From positions 1-33,120 of the forward strand of contig DCKU01000174.1 of the NCBI GenBank assembly GCA_002320455.1: DNA of 33,120 nucleotides. The letters run 5' to 3'. Origin of the DNA: Salinisphaera sp. UBA1666 (GTDB lineage: Bacteria > Pseudomonadota > Gammaproteobacteria > Nevskiales > Salinisphaeraceae). The notes beneath the pieces were generated by a model, which did no database searches, was not told the DNA's origin, and saw only the letters and a list, made by a program, of their open reading frames with translations. Every line of letters starts with the position of its first letter. The first letter of the stretch is position 1. Of this stretch, positions 15,490 through 22,689 are shown piece after piece. The position numbers and the translations under genes are program-made.

Positions 15490-16589
15490 GCCTTGCCGGT
15501 GACGGTGGCCAGCACCTGGCCCGGCTTGTCGATGATGACCACGTCCAGGGTCTCGCTTGCCGGCCGATAACGGGCAGCCACGTGCCAGACCGCGCGAGCC
15601 ACGCGATCCGCTAGGTCGATGCCCGCGTATTCGGCGATGGCCAGGGCAGCCAGGCTGGTATTGGCCGTGCGCATGGCGCGGCGTGCGTCGGCGTCGATAT
15701 CGCTGGCCAGTTCGGCTAGATAATCGAAATCCACGCCGCCGCGCCGGCTGTGCAGATCCAGCCGGCCGGTTGCCAGCTTGGAGAACTTGCCGAAGCCGCC
15801 TACCAGGCTCAGCCGCCGAACGGGCTGTCGACGGAGATACTTCAGCACGGCACCGGCAAAATCGCCCATCTCGACAAGCGCCATGTCGTCCAGCGCAAAC
15901 TCGGCCTGGGCCACGCGCTCGCTGGTCGAACCGGTACAGGCGGCCAGGTGGCGCATATCGTTGGCCCGGGCAACGTCCATGGCTTGATGAATCGAGGCGA
16001 TATACGCCGCGCAGGAAAACGGCCGTACGATACCGGTGGTGCCCAGAATCGACAGCCCGCCCAGAATGCCCAGCCGCGCGTTCATCGTGGACTCGGCGAT
16101 ACGCTCGCCGTCGTCCACGCCCACGGTGACAATGAAACCGCCGGTATAACCCAGCACCTCGGCGGCGTGTGCTAGATGCGCCGCGATCATGTCGCGCGGT
16201 ACGGGGTTGATGGCCGGCTCGCCCACCGGCAGAGCCAGGCCCGTGCGAGTGACCGTACCCACGCCTTGTCCGGCGCAAAACGTAACCCCCGGCGCATCGG
16301 CACGCTCAAGTGCCACCCAGACACGGGCACCGTGTGTAGCGTCCGGGTCATCACCGGCGTCCTTGATGAGCCCGGTCACCACCGACTGCCCGTCGTCGCT
16401 TACGCGCTGGTCATGGACGACGAGGGTGGCGCGGCGATTCTTAGGCAACGACAGCTCGACCTCGCTCAAGCGTTGCCCGGCGAGCAGCCGATACGCCGAG
16501 GCCACAGCCGCGGCCGTGGCCGTGGCACCCGTGGTCCAGCCGGTGCGCAGTTTGGCACCGGCCGGCGCCGGGCTCGTCGGCTGCTTCAT
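15462..16589 (-). CDS. cbiD: Precorrin-5 C1-methyltransferase of the CbiD family
   Basis: A 375-residue CbiD protein, the enzyme that methylates C1 with loss of the two-carbon fragment in anaerobic cobalamin synthesis. The signature LRTGWTTGATATAAAVASA sits at about 14-33; also visible are GDDPDATHGARVWV, GVGTVTRTGLALPVGEPAINPVPR, GFIVTVGVDDGERIAESTMNARLGILGGLSILGTTGIVRPFS and FGKFSKLATGRLDLHS. Because the window carries CobG and no CobF, CbiD most likely acts on precorrin-5 without cobalt, replacing CobF; the same combination is known from Pseudomonas. Third gene of the minus-strand set cobE-cobA-cbiD, 30 bases after cobA. Its 3' end overlaps cobM by 28 bases. Confidence 0.94.
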   Translation of the reverse strand: MKQPTSPAPAGAKLRTGWTTGATATAAAVASAYRLLAGQRLSEVELSLPKNRRATLVVHDQRVSDDGQSVVTGLIKDAGDDPDATHGARVWVALERADAPGVTFCAGQGVGTVTRTGLALPVGEPAINPVPRDMIAAHLAHAAEVLGYTGGFIVTVGVDDGERIAESTMNARLGILGGLSILGTTGIVRPFSCAAYIASIHQAMDVARANDMRHLAACTGSTSERVAQAEFALDDMALVEMGDFAGAVLKYLRRQPVRRLSLVGGFGKFSKLATGRLDLHSRRGGVDFDYLAELASDIDADARRAMRTANTSLAALAIAEYAGIDLADRVARAVWHVAARYRPASETLDVVIIDKPGQVLATVTGKAQSSSAAQR

Positions 16590-16619
16590 GGTTCAGATCG
16601 GCTCGAAACGCGAAGTGAC

Positions 16620-17798
16620 CTATATACCGTAGGCGCGTGGCGAGCCCGGGTCGATCACCGGATCTTCAGTGTGCTCGAGCGTGCGGGCACGAGCGATGGT
16701 GTGTCGCAGGTTGACCACGTCACCGACGATCAGCACGGCAGGCGAGGTCACCGTATGACGGGCGGCAATACCGGGCAGACTACTCACAGTGCCGGTCAGC
16801 ACGCGCTGCTCCGGCGTAGTGCCCCGCTCGATGAGGGCTGCGGGCGTGTCCACGCGCATCCCGTGGCGCGTAAGCGCCGGGCAGAGGTTATCCAGCGCCA
16901 TAACCCCCATATAGACCACCAGCGTATGCCCGCCGCGCACAAGCGACGTCCAGTCGTGATCGAGCTCTCCGTGGCGGCCGTGGGCGGTCAGGAACTGCAC
17001 GCTGGCGGCCACGCCGCGATGGGTCAGCGGGATGTCGGCATAGGTGGCACAGCCTGAGCCGGATGTCACGCCGGGAATCACGCGTGTGGCAATGCCGGCC
17101 CGCGCGAGATCGATCAATTCCTCGCCGCCGCGGCCGAAAACGAACGGATCACCGCCTTTGAGCCGAACCACGCGCTGTCCCTGTTCCGCCAGCTCGATCA
17201 TCAGGGCATTGAGCGCGGGCTGGCGCATATGGTGATGGTCACGCTGCTTGCCCACGAACCGCCGCTCGGCGTTCTTGGGCGCAAAATCCAGCACCGCCGG
17301 TGCTACAAGCCGGTCGTAGAGCACCACGTCGCAGCCGGCCAGCGCCTGTTGGCCATCGAGCGTCAAAAGACCCGGATCACCCGGTCCGGCGCCCACGAGG
17401 CACACCTGAGCGTGCTGCCAGAGATCATCACGGGGGTTGTCCCGCGACGCAGCGCCGAGCAGTTCGAAATCGCCGCGCCCGGTTGTAGCGTCCAAGAACA
17501 GCTTGTCGGCGTGTCGAGCGCTGTTACGCAAGACCGTGTTGACGGCCGGGTCGCCATCCGCGGCGATCACCAGACGTGCCGCGGATACATCCTCCTGCGA
17601 AAAGGCGCGAGCACACCATTCGAAGTCGCCCTGTTCGTCATGCGCAATCAACGAGGCCGGCGGGCGGGCCGTGGTGCACAGACGCACGGGCATCCCCGAC
17701 TCTCGTAGCGTGGCCACCGCCGAGATGGCCTGTCGCGTCGCACCCACGACAAGCGCGGGCCGATCGCCGCCAGTCAATCGAAGAGTCACACCCTGCAT
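16620..17798 (-). CDS. cobA: Uroporphyrinogen-III C-methyltransferase with a shortened CysG-type N-terminal domain
   Basis: A 392-residue protein whose C-terminal part (from about residue 132) is a full SUMT methylase: CLVGAGPGDPGLLTLDGQQAL, RRFVGKQRDHHHMRQ, VVRLKGGDPFVFGRGGEELIDL and IPGVTSGSGCATYADIPLTHRG. It makes precorrin-2, the branch point to siroheme and corrins. The first roughly 115 residues resemble the NAD-binding half of CysG/Met8 (RPALVVGATRQAISAVATLRESGMPVRL, RLVIAADGDPAVN), but the usual VGGGxVAxRK loop is altered and the roughly 90-residue dimerisation/chelatase segment of CysG is missing. Dehydrogenase and ferrochelatase activity are therefore doubtful. ATG 17798 starts just before the Rossmann-like region; the open frame upstream is arginine-rich and overlaps cobE. 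Confidence 0.9.
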   Translation of the reverse strand: MQGVTLRLTGGDRPALVVGATRQAISAVATLRESGMPVRLCTTARPPASLIAHDEQGDFEWCARAFSQEDVSAARLVIAADGDPAVNTVLRNSARHADKLFLDATTGRGDFELLGAASRDNPRDDLWQHAQVCLVGAGPGDPGLLTLDGQQALAGCDVVLYDRLVAPAVLDFAPKNAERRFVGKQRDHHHMRQPALNALMIELAEQGQRVVRLKGGDPFVFGRGGEELIDLARAGIATRVIPGVTSGSGCATYADIPLTHRGVAASVQFLTAHGRHGELDHDWTSLVRGGHTLVVYMGVMALDNLCPALTRHGMRVDTPAALIERGTTPEQRVLTGTVSSLPGIAARHTVTSPAVLIVGDVVNLRHTIARARTLEHTEDPVIDPGSPRAYGI

Positions 17799-17829
17799 GC
17801 GGTCCCGAACGGGCAAGTTAGCGCCTAGT

Positions 17830-18279
17830 CTACGCCAGGCCCGGCGATACCGTTGCACCGACCGTCGGCGCGTGACCGGCCAGCGCGGCCGTGGCGGCCA
17901 GTGACGCGCGACGCGGTCCGAGCAAGACCCCGACCGAATCGGGCGCACAATCCATAAGCGCCAGGGCAGCGGCCTCGGCCACGCTGTCGATACCCAGCCG
18001 CTGACGCACCCGAGGCGAGCGCGTCAGGACACGGGCGTCGACGGCGGCTAACGCACTGATATCTAAGGTGATGACCGGCAATGCGAGATCCCCGGCCAGC
18101 GCCTGCAGCGCCGGTGCGCTCCCACGCTTTGCCCATGTCGCCACGCCGATCAGTTGTGCCGCGCGGATTGTGCTGTCGGCCAACAGTGTGTCGACGAGGT
18201 ATTGCAGCTCGGCCGGCGCGCAGCCGGGGCGCAGACCCACGCCGAGGGCGTAGTGAGAATTGAACCGTTGATCGGACAC
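17830..18279 (-). CDS. cobE: Cobalamin biosynthesis protein CobE (CbiG C-terminal family)
   Basis: A 149-residue protein of the CobE/CbiG-C family, required in the aerobic pathway but without a firmly assigned reaction. Family marks are ALGVGLRPGCAPAELQYLVDTLLA at 11-34, IGVATWAKRGSAPALQALAGDLALPVITL in the middle, and SPRVRQRLGIDSVAEAAALAL around 88-108. The start is GTG at 18279; no better ATG is in frame and the conserved segment begins 10 residues later. No good ribosome binding site is seen; a possible promoter ends only 7 bases upstream, so the transcript might be nearly leaderless. First gene of the minus-strand cobE-cobA-cbiD set, 31 bases before cobA. Confidence 0.88.
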   Translation of the reverse strand: MSDQRFNSHYALGVGLRPGCAPAELQYLVDTLLADSTIRAAQLIGVATWAKRGSAPALQALAGDLALPVITLDISALAAVDARVLTRSPRVRQRLGIDSVAEAAALALMDCAPDSVGVLLGPRRASLAATAALAGHAPTVGATVSPGLA

Positions 18280-18286
18280 GGGCGGT

Positions 18287-18314
18287 AGTCTATCGCGATA
18301 GACGCACAGGCCAA
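18287..18314 (-). promoter_or_regulatory. Candidate promoter of cobE-cobA-cbiD
   Basis: Reading the minus strand, TTGGCC (18314-18309) and TAGACT (18292-18287) are separated by 16 bases. The predicted transcript start falls within a few bases of the GTG at 18279. Assigned by eye; the -10 box overlaps the palindrome at 18288-18303. Confidence 0.35.
18288..18303. promoter_or_regulatory. Perfect 16-bp palindrome between cobE and the riboswitch
   Basis: GTCTATCGCGATAGAC is its own reverse complement over all 16 bases. It lies in the divergent control region, overlapping the candidate -10 box of cobE and ending 12 bases before the candidate -35 box of the cobalt operon. A dimeric regulator could bind here; no regulator gene is adjacent. 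Confidence 0.5.
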
Positions 18315-18315
18315 G

Positions 18316-18343
18316 TTGACCCAGAGGGCCGCCTTGCTAGACT
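18316..18343 (+). promoter_or_regulatory. Candidate promoter of the cobalt uptake and insertion operon
   Basis: TTGACC (18316-18321) and TAGACT (18338-18343) are spaced by 16 bases, a good sigma-70 type arrangement. The expected start, near 18350, coincides with the first base of the cobalamin riboswitch, which supports the call. Confidence 0.5.
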
Positions 18344-18350
18344 CCGGCCA

Positions 18351-18548
18351 ACGGGTGCTCTGTGCCGATACGGCATGGAGATAATCGGGAAGAGGGTGCG
18401 CGGCTTTGGCCGCCAAGCCATCACTGCCCCCGCAACGGTAGACGAGATGCGGTTCGTGATAACGGCCACTGTGTACGACACGCGAGTGCGACATGGGAAG
18501 GCCACGAACCCGATCCACGGATCACTCGTGAGTCCGGAGACCGGCCCG
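18351..18548 (+). ncRNA. Cobalamin (AdoCbl/B12) riboswitch
   Basis: All the conserved blocks of the cobalamin riboswitch occur in order: GGGTGC at the start (18353), GGGAAG at 18387-18392, CTGCCCCCGCAACGGTA at 18424-18440, GCCACTG at 18465-18471, GGGAAGGC at 18495-18502 and the B12 box AGTCCGGAGACCGGCC at 18531-18546. The element ends about 31 bases before the cbtB start, and no T-run terminator lies between, which favours control of ribosome access to the weak GGGTGAG site at 18567 over premature termination. Binding of cobalamin should lower expression of the whole cobalt operon. Confidence 0.95.
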
Positions 18549-18577
18549 CTTTAGTTGATTTTGTACGGGTGAGTACC

Positions 18578-18766
18578 ATGAGTGAAACGCCAACCGCCGT
18601 CGTCCCCCAAAACCGCACGCGCACCGCCACGCATCCGCTGCTGCAGCTGGGCGGGGCGGCCTTGATTGGGCTGTTTGTCGTCTACGGCGTCGGTTTTTCG
18701 CACATCATGCCGGTGCATAACGCCGCCCACGACGTACGCCATTCGGCTGTCTTTCCCTGTCACTGA
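18578..18766 (+). CDS. cbtB: Cobalt transporter subunit CbtB
   Basis: A 62-residue protein with one membrane helix (about 22-41) followed by the histidine-rich CbtB end SHIMPVHNAAHDVRHSAVFPCH. CbtB is the small subunit of a B12-regulated cobalt uptake system; the histidines presumably handle the metal. ATG 18578 follows the riboswitch directly and is the first gene it controls. The size and terminal His pattern match the family. It is separated from cbtA by 84 bases holding two hairpins. Confidence 0.93.
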   Translation: MSETPTAVVPQNRTRTATHPLLQLGGAALIGLFVVYGVGFSHIMPVHNAAHDVRHSAVFPCH

Positions 18767-18775
18767 CGTAATCGT

Positions 18776-18827
18776 CGCCGGCGCATGCCGGCGTGTAGTC
18801 CCGGCGTTGTGCGCGCCGGCACTTTTT
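18776..18827 (+). terminator. Tandem hairpins between cbtB and cbtA, possible attenuator
   Basis: First stem: CGCCGGC (18776-18782) with GCCGGCG (18787-18793), loop GCAT. Second stem: CCGGCG (18801-18806) with CGCCGG (18814-18819), followed by CAC and five T (18823-18827), a weak intrinsic terminator shape. The arms are similar, so alternative pairing between the two hairpins is possible. A partial stop here would make cbtB more abundant than the genes behind it. Confidence 0.5.
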
Positions 18828-18850
18828 CGTCTCAGGACAAGGACGACGTC

Positions 18851-19597
18851 ATGTTGTTTCGACGACTGATCCTGTGTGCCGTGGTCATCGGCATCGCTGC
18901 GGGCGTGTTGCTCGGGCTGACCGAACAGGTCACCACCGCACCGATCATCGCGGCCGCCGAGCAGTACGAGCACGCCGGTGATGCCCACGAAGGCCACGGG
19001 CATCACCACGTCGCTGCCTGGGCGCCGGACAACGGCACTGAACGGGTCGTGTTCACCATCATCGCAGGCGTCGGCGTGGCCATCGGTTTCGCGCTGATGC
19101 TGCTGGTGGCCATGTGTCTGGCCCGGGTGTTGCACGGTCATCGGCCGACGATGTGCGCCGGCCTGCTGTGGGGGCTTGGCGCGTTCGCCTGTGTCTTTGC
19201 CGCACCGGCCATTGGCTTGCCGCCGGAACTGCCGGGCGCGGCCGCCGCGGATCTGACCGCGCGCCAGATCTGGTGGGTGGCAGCCGTGGGCGCGACCGGC
19301 GTCTCGCTTTGGTTGCTCATCTTCGTCTCCAGGGCCTGGAAATGGGCGGGGCTGGCGCTGTTGCCGTTGCCCTATCTCTACGGCGCGCCGCAGCCGGCGG
19401 CGAGCCACTCGCCGGTATCGGCCGGGCCGAACGCCGAGACGCTCGCCCGGCTGCACGAGTCGTTCGTATGGGCCACGAGCGGCACCAATCTCGCGCTCTG
19501 GTTGGTGTTGGGCCTAGGCTGTGCCTGGGCGATGCAGCGCTGGATCAGCTCGGCGCTGGCCGACGCCGGCCTCACACCGCTGGCGGCCCGTGCCTGA
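18851..19597 (+). CDS. cbtA: Cobalt transporter subunit CbtA
   Basis: A 248-residue membrane protein of the CbtA family, with about five to six helices. The N-terminal MLFRRLILCAVVIGIAAGVLLGLTEQVTTAPIIAAAEQYE is the CbtA hallmark, followed by a histidine cluster (HEGHGHHH) that may bind cobalt. ATG 18851 has AAGGA 8 bases upstream, clearly better than the earlier in-frame start at 18785. It follows cbtB under the same riboswitch, and its end overlaps or abuts the start region of the ChlID-like gene. Confidence 0.92.
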   Translation: MLFRRLILCAVVIGIAAGVLLGLTEQVTTAPIIAAAEQYEHAGDAHEGHGHHHVAAWAPDNGTERVVFTIIAGVGVAIGFALMLLVAMCLARVLHGHRPTMCAGLLWGLGAFACVFAAPAIGLPPELPGAAAADLTARQIWWVAAVGATGVSLWLLIFVSRAWKWAGLALLPLPYLYGAPQPAASHSPVSAGPNAETLARLHESFVWATSGTNLALWLVLGLGCAWAMQRWISSALADAGLTPLAARA

Positions 19598-19616
19598 TCA
19601 AACACCGGCCACGCTA

Positions 19617-21335
19617 ATGCCCTTCACCGCCGTGGTGGGCCAGGACCAGCTGAAACTGGCTCTGATCCTCGCGGCGATCGAACCGCGCCTGGCCGGCGTA
19701 CTGATCGCGGGGCCGCGCGGCGTGGCTAAATCCACGCTGGCACGCGGTCTAGCCGCAATCGACACGCGGGCAGCCGGCGGCTTCGTCAACTTGCCGCTCG
19801 GTGCAACAGAAGAACAGGTCGTCGGCTCGCTGGATCTGGCCAAGGCCCTCGGCGACCAAGAGGTGCGCTTCAAGCCGGGCCTGCTCGCCCGGGCGCACGG
19901 CGGTTATCTGTATATCGACGAGGTCAATCTGTTGGCAGATGCGCTCGTCGATGTGTTGTTAGATGTAGCGGCCTCGAAGACCAACCATGTCGAGCGCGAC
20001 GGGATCAGCCACGCCCACCCGGCACGTTTCGTGCTCGTTGGCACGATGAATCCGGACGAGGGCGAACTTAGGCCCCAGTTCTCGGATCGTTTCGGGCTCT
20101 GCGTGGAGCTGGACGACACATTGGCGCCGGCTACGCGCCGGGCGATCGTGGATCAGCGCCTGGCCTTCGAGGCCGACCCCGCCGGCTTCGTTGCCGCCTG
20201 TCGGCCCAACGAGACCGCGTTGGCACAGGCGATCGAGGCTGCCCGGCAGCGGCTTGGCGAGGTGAGCACGCCAGAGGCCGTCAAGGACGATATCGCCCGG
20301 CGCTGCCATGCCGCCGGCGTCGAAGGCGTCCGAGCGGATCTGCACTGGCGCCAGGCCGCCGTGGCACACGCTGCGTGGCAGGGCCGGAATCAGGTTGAGT
20401 CGGCAGATTGCCACGCCGTTGAAGCCTTCGTGCTCTGTCATCGCCGCACTCGCACTCCGGACCAGACATCCGGCGGCCAGGGCCCGGACGATGAACCGGC
20501 GGGCACGAGCGAGAACACGTCGCCGGCGAGTGATCACGACGGGTCGGACGCAGAACAGAACGACGCGGCCGGCGAGGGCGACTGGGGCCAACTCCCGCCG
20601 CGCCACGTCGCACCCGCTGCCGGTTATACGCTCGAACTGGGCGCCGCCGATATCGTGATGCCGCGCCGCAGCGCGGGCCGCGTGTTCGCGGGGCGTCGCC
20701 GCGGCCACGGGGCGTTGGCACCGGGGGCGGCTCGTGCCGGGCCGACCGGCTCGCGCATAGACTGGTTTCGCACGCTAGCCGACGGTGCGCGCCGCCCGGA
20801 CCGCTCGCCTGATCTGGTCCGACGGCCGCAAGCGCTCCGAGAATCCCTGCTCGACTGTGTACTGCTCGATCTGTCGGCCTCCACGCTTGGCGGCGACGCA
20901 CAGGCGCGGGCACGCGCCGGCGTACTGGCGATCGCCGATGCCGCCTATCGCGCACGGCGTCGCTTTGGCCTGCTGGTCTTTGGCGGCGCGCGCATCGAGT
21001 GGCTCGTCACCCTACAGCGCGCGCCACGCCATATCGCCACGCTATTGGATGCGGCGCCGGCCGGTGGCGGCACGCCGCTCGCCGATGCGCTGGTGCGCGC
21101 GCGCGACGACCTGCAGGCTGGTCAACACGCCGGCCGAACAGCGCGACTGCGAACCTGGCTGATCACCGACGGGCGCAGCCGCGACGAGATACACGGCCCG
21201 AGCTGGCCGGGCGAGCTGATCGTCGTGGATACCGAAACCGCCCGGATTTCACTAGGGCGCGCACGGCGCCTGGCCGAAGCCTTGGGCGGCCGACATATGT
21301 CTCTCGCCGAGCTGGAGAACGCCCGTCATGGCTGA
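19617..21335 (+). CDS. Fused ChlI/ChlD-like chelatase ATPase subunit
   Basis: A 572-residue AAA+ protein related to the magnesium chelatase subunits ChlI/BchI and ChlD/BchD. Residues 1-275 are the ATPase: Walker A GPRGVAKS at 32-39, Walker B YLYIDE at 97-102 and the VGTMNPDEGELRPQFSDRFG sensor segment. Residues about 280-330 are an acidic, low-complexity linker like that of BchD. Residues 410-572 form a von Willebrand A domain with a MIDAS: DLSAS (418-422), GGGTPL (483-488) and TDGR. Next to cobN and lacking any cobS/cobT or chlorophyll genes, it most likely powers cobalt insertion into the corrin ring with CobN. ATG 19617 starts the usual PFTAVVGQ segment; an upstream GTG at 19590, overlapping cbtA, is possible. 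The stop overlaps cobB by 8 bases. Confidence 0.88.
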   Translation: MPFTAVVGQDQLKLALILAAIEPRLAGVLIAGPRGVAKSTLARGLAAIDTRAAGGFVNLPLGATEEQVVGSLDLAKALGDQEVRFKPGLLARAHGGYLYIDEVNLLADALVDVLLDVAASKTNHVERDGISHAHPARFVLVGTMNPDEGELRPQFSDRFGLCVELDDTLAPATRRAIVDQRLAFEADPAGFVAACRPNETALAQAIEAARQRLGEVSTPEAVKDDIARRCHAAGVEGVRADLHWRQAAVAHAAWQGRNQVESADCHAVEAFVLCHRRTRTPDQTSGGQGPDDEPAGTSENTSPASDHDGSDAEQNDAAGEGDWGQLPPRHVAPAAGYTLELGAADIVMPRRSAGRVFAGRRRGHGALAPGAARAGPTGSRIDWFRTLADGARRPDRSPDLVRRPQALRESLLDCVLLDLSASTLGGDAQARARAGVLAIADAAYRARRRFGLLVFGGARIEWLVTLQRAPRHIATLLDAAPAGGGTPLADALVRARDDLQAGQHAGRTARLRTWLITDGRSRDEIHGPSWPGELIVVDTETARISLGRARRLAEALGGRHMSLAELENARHG

Positions 21336-22650
21336 GCCCGCCGTCGAGCCTTCGATTACACGACGCGCGTTGTTCGTCGCCGCTCCGGCCTCCGGGCAGG
21401 GCAAGACCACCGTGACCGCCGGTCTGGCCGTAGCACTTCGCCGGCGCGGGCAGCGGGTGGCGGTGTTCAAAACCGGGCCGGATTACCTGGACCCGGACAT
21501 CCTGGCCGAAGCCGCCGGTAGTCCGGTCGAGCCGCTGGATCTGTGGATGGCCGGGGAGGCCTACTGTGGTCGTCGCCTGTTCGAGGCTGCCCGGACGCAT
21601 GACGTGGTGCTGGTTGAAGGGGCGATGGGCCTGTACGACGGGGTGCCCTCAAGCGCGGACTTCGCGGCCCGTTTCGGGCTGCCGGTGGCCCTGGTATTTG
21701 ACTGCCAGGGCATGGCCCAGACCGTCGGCGCATTAGCCGCCGGCCTGGCGCACGCTCGAGACGATCTATCCGTGGCCGGTCTGGTGGCCAATCGCGTGGG
21801 CAGTCAGCGTCACGCTGATCTGATCGCTGAGGCGATGCCGGCCGACATTTCTTTTCTGGGGGCCGTAGCCCGCGAAACCGACATCGCGCTGCCACACCGG
21901 CACCTGGGCCTGGTGGGGGCTGACGAGCAAGGCACGGATCTGGCCGAGCGGCTGGCCCGCGCCGCCGACTGCGTCGAGACCACGGCACTGCCCGACGCGC
22001 CGCGCGATGTGGCCTTCGCGCCGTTTGCCACGGCCGTGCCCGAGCGTCTGCTGGCCGGCCGGCGGATCGGCATCGCCCGCGATGCGGCCTTCAGCTTTGC
22101 CTACGCCGCCAACGAACGCCTGCTCGAAGACATGGGCGCGACACTCGTGGCGTTCTCGCCGCTGGCCGACACGCGGCTTCCCGACGTCGACGCACTGTGG
22201 TTGCCGGGGGGCTATCCCGAGCTTCACGCCGAACGACTAGCCGCCAACCACGCCATGCACGCCGCACTCGCGGCGTTTCACGCCAGCGGCCGGCCGATGC
22301 TGGCCGAGTGCGGCGGCATGCTCTATCTGCAAGAACGCCTCACCGAGCTGGGCGGCACCACCCACGCGATGATGGGACTCATCGCCGGCCACGGCATCAT
22401 GCGCGAGCGCGGCGGCTGCCAGGGCATGCAGACGGCACCCTTGCCCGAGGGCGATATACGCGGCCATGCCCATCACCGCACCCGCACCGAGGCCGGGCCC
22501 GTGCCCATCGCCCACGGCCGTCGCGCTCGACATCCGGCCCCGGGCGAGCCCATCGTGCGCGACCGCGGGCTGACGGCCACCTATCTGCATCTGTTCTTCG
22601 GCGCCAACCCGCCGGCCGTTGCGCGACTGTTCGGCGCTGCCACGATCTGA
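21328..22650 (+). CDS. cobB: Hydrogenobyrinic (cobyrinic) acid a,c-diamide synthase CobB
   Basis: A 440-residue glutamine-dependent amidotransferase that amidates the a and c acetate side chains before cobalt insertion in the aerobic route. The N-terminal ATP-binding part has a P-loop FVAAPASGQGKTTVTAGLA at 16-34 and FKTGPDYLDPDIL; the EGAMGLYDG segment is typical of CobB/CbiA. The C-terminal glutaminase domain has the nucleophile C328 in MLAECGGMLYL and a histidine in TATYLHLFFG near the end. GGAG lies 10 bases before the ATG. CobQ (cobyric acid synthase) shares the fold but is longer and differs in the YDG region. Confidence 0.94.
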   Translation: MAEPAVEPSITRRALFVAAPASGQGKTTVTAGLAVALRRRGQRVAVFKTGPDYLDPDILAEAAGSPVEPLDLWMAGEAYCGRRLFEAARTHDVVLVEGAMGLYDGVPSSADFAARFGLPVALVFDCQGMAQTVGALAAGLAHARDDLSVAGLVANRVGSQRHADLIAEAMPADISFLGAVARETDIALPHRHLGLVGADEQGTDLAERLARAADCVETTALPDAPRDVAFAPFATAVPERLLAGRRIGIARDAAFSFAYAANERLLEDMGATLVAFSPLADTRLPDVDALWLPGGYPELHAERLAANHAMHAALAAFHASGRPMLAECGGMLYLQERLTELGGTTHAMMGLIAGHGIMRERGGCQGMQTAPLPEGDIRGHAHHRTRTEAGPVPIAHGRRARHPAPGEPIVRDRGLTATYLHLFFGANPPAVARLFGAATI

Positions 22651-22689
22651 TCCCTCTTCTTTTACAGACTCGTTTTTAAGGACGTCACC

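Noticed and set aside
18362..18766. Longer frame that would extend cbtB upstream by 72 codons
   Set aside because: The extension lies entirely on the cobalamin riboswitch; the ATG at 18578 gives the normal CbtB length.
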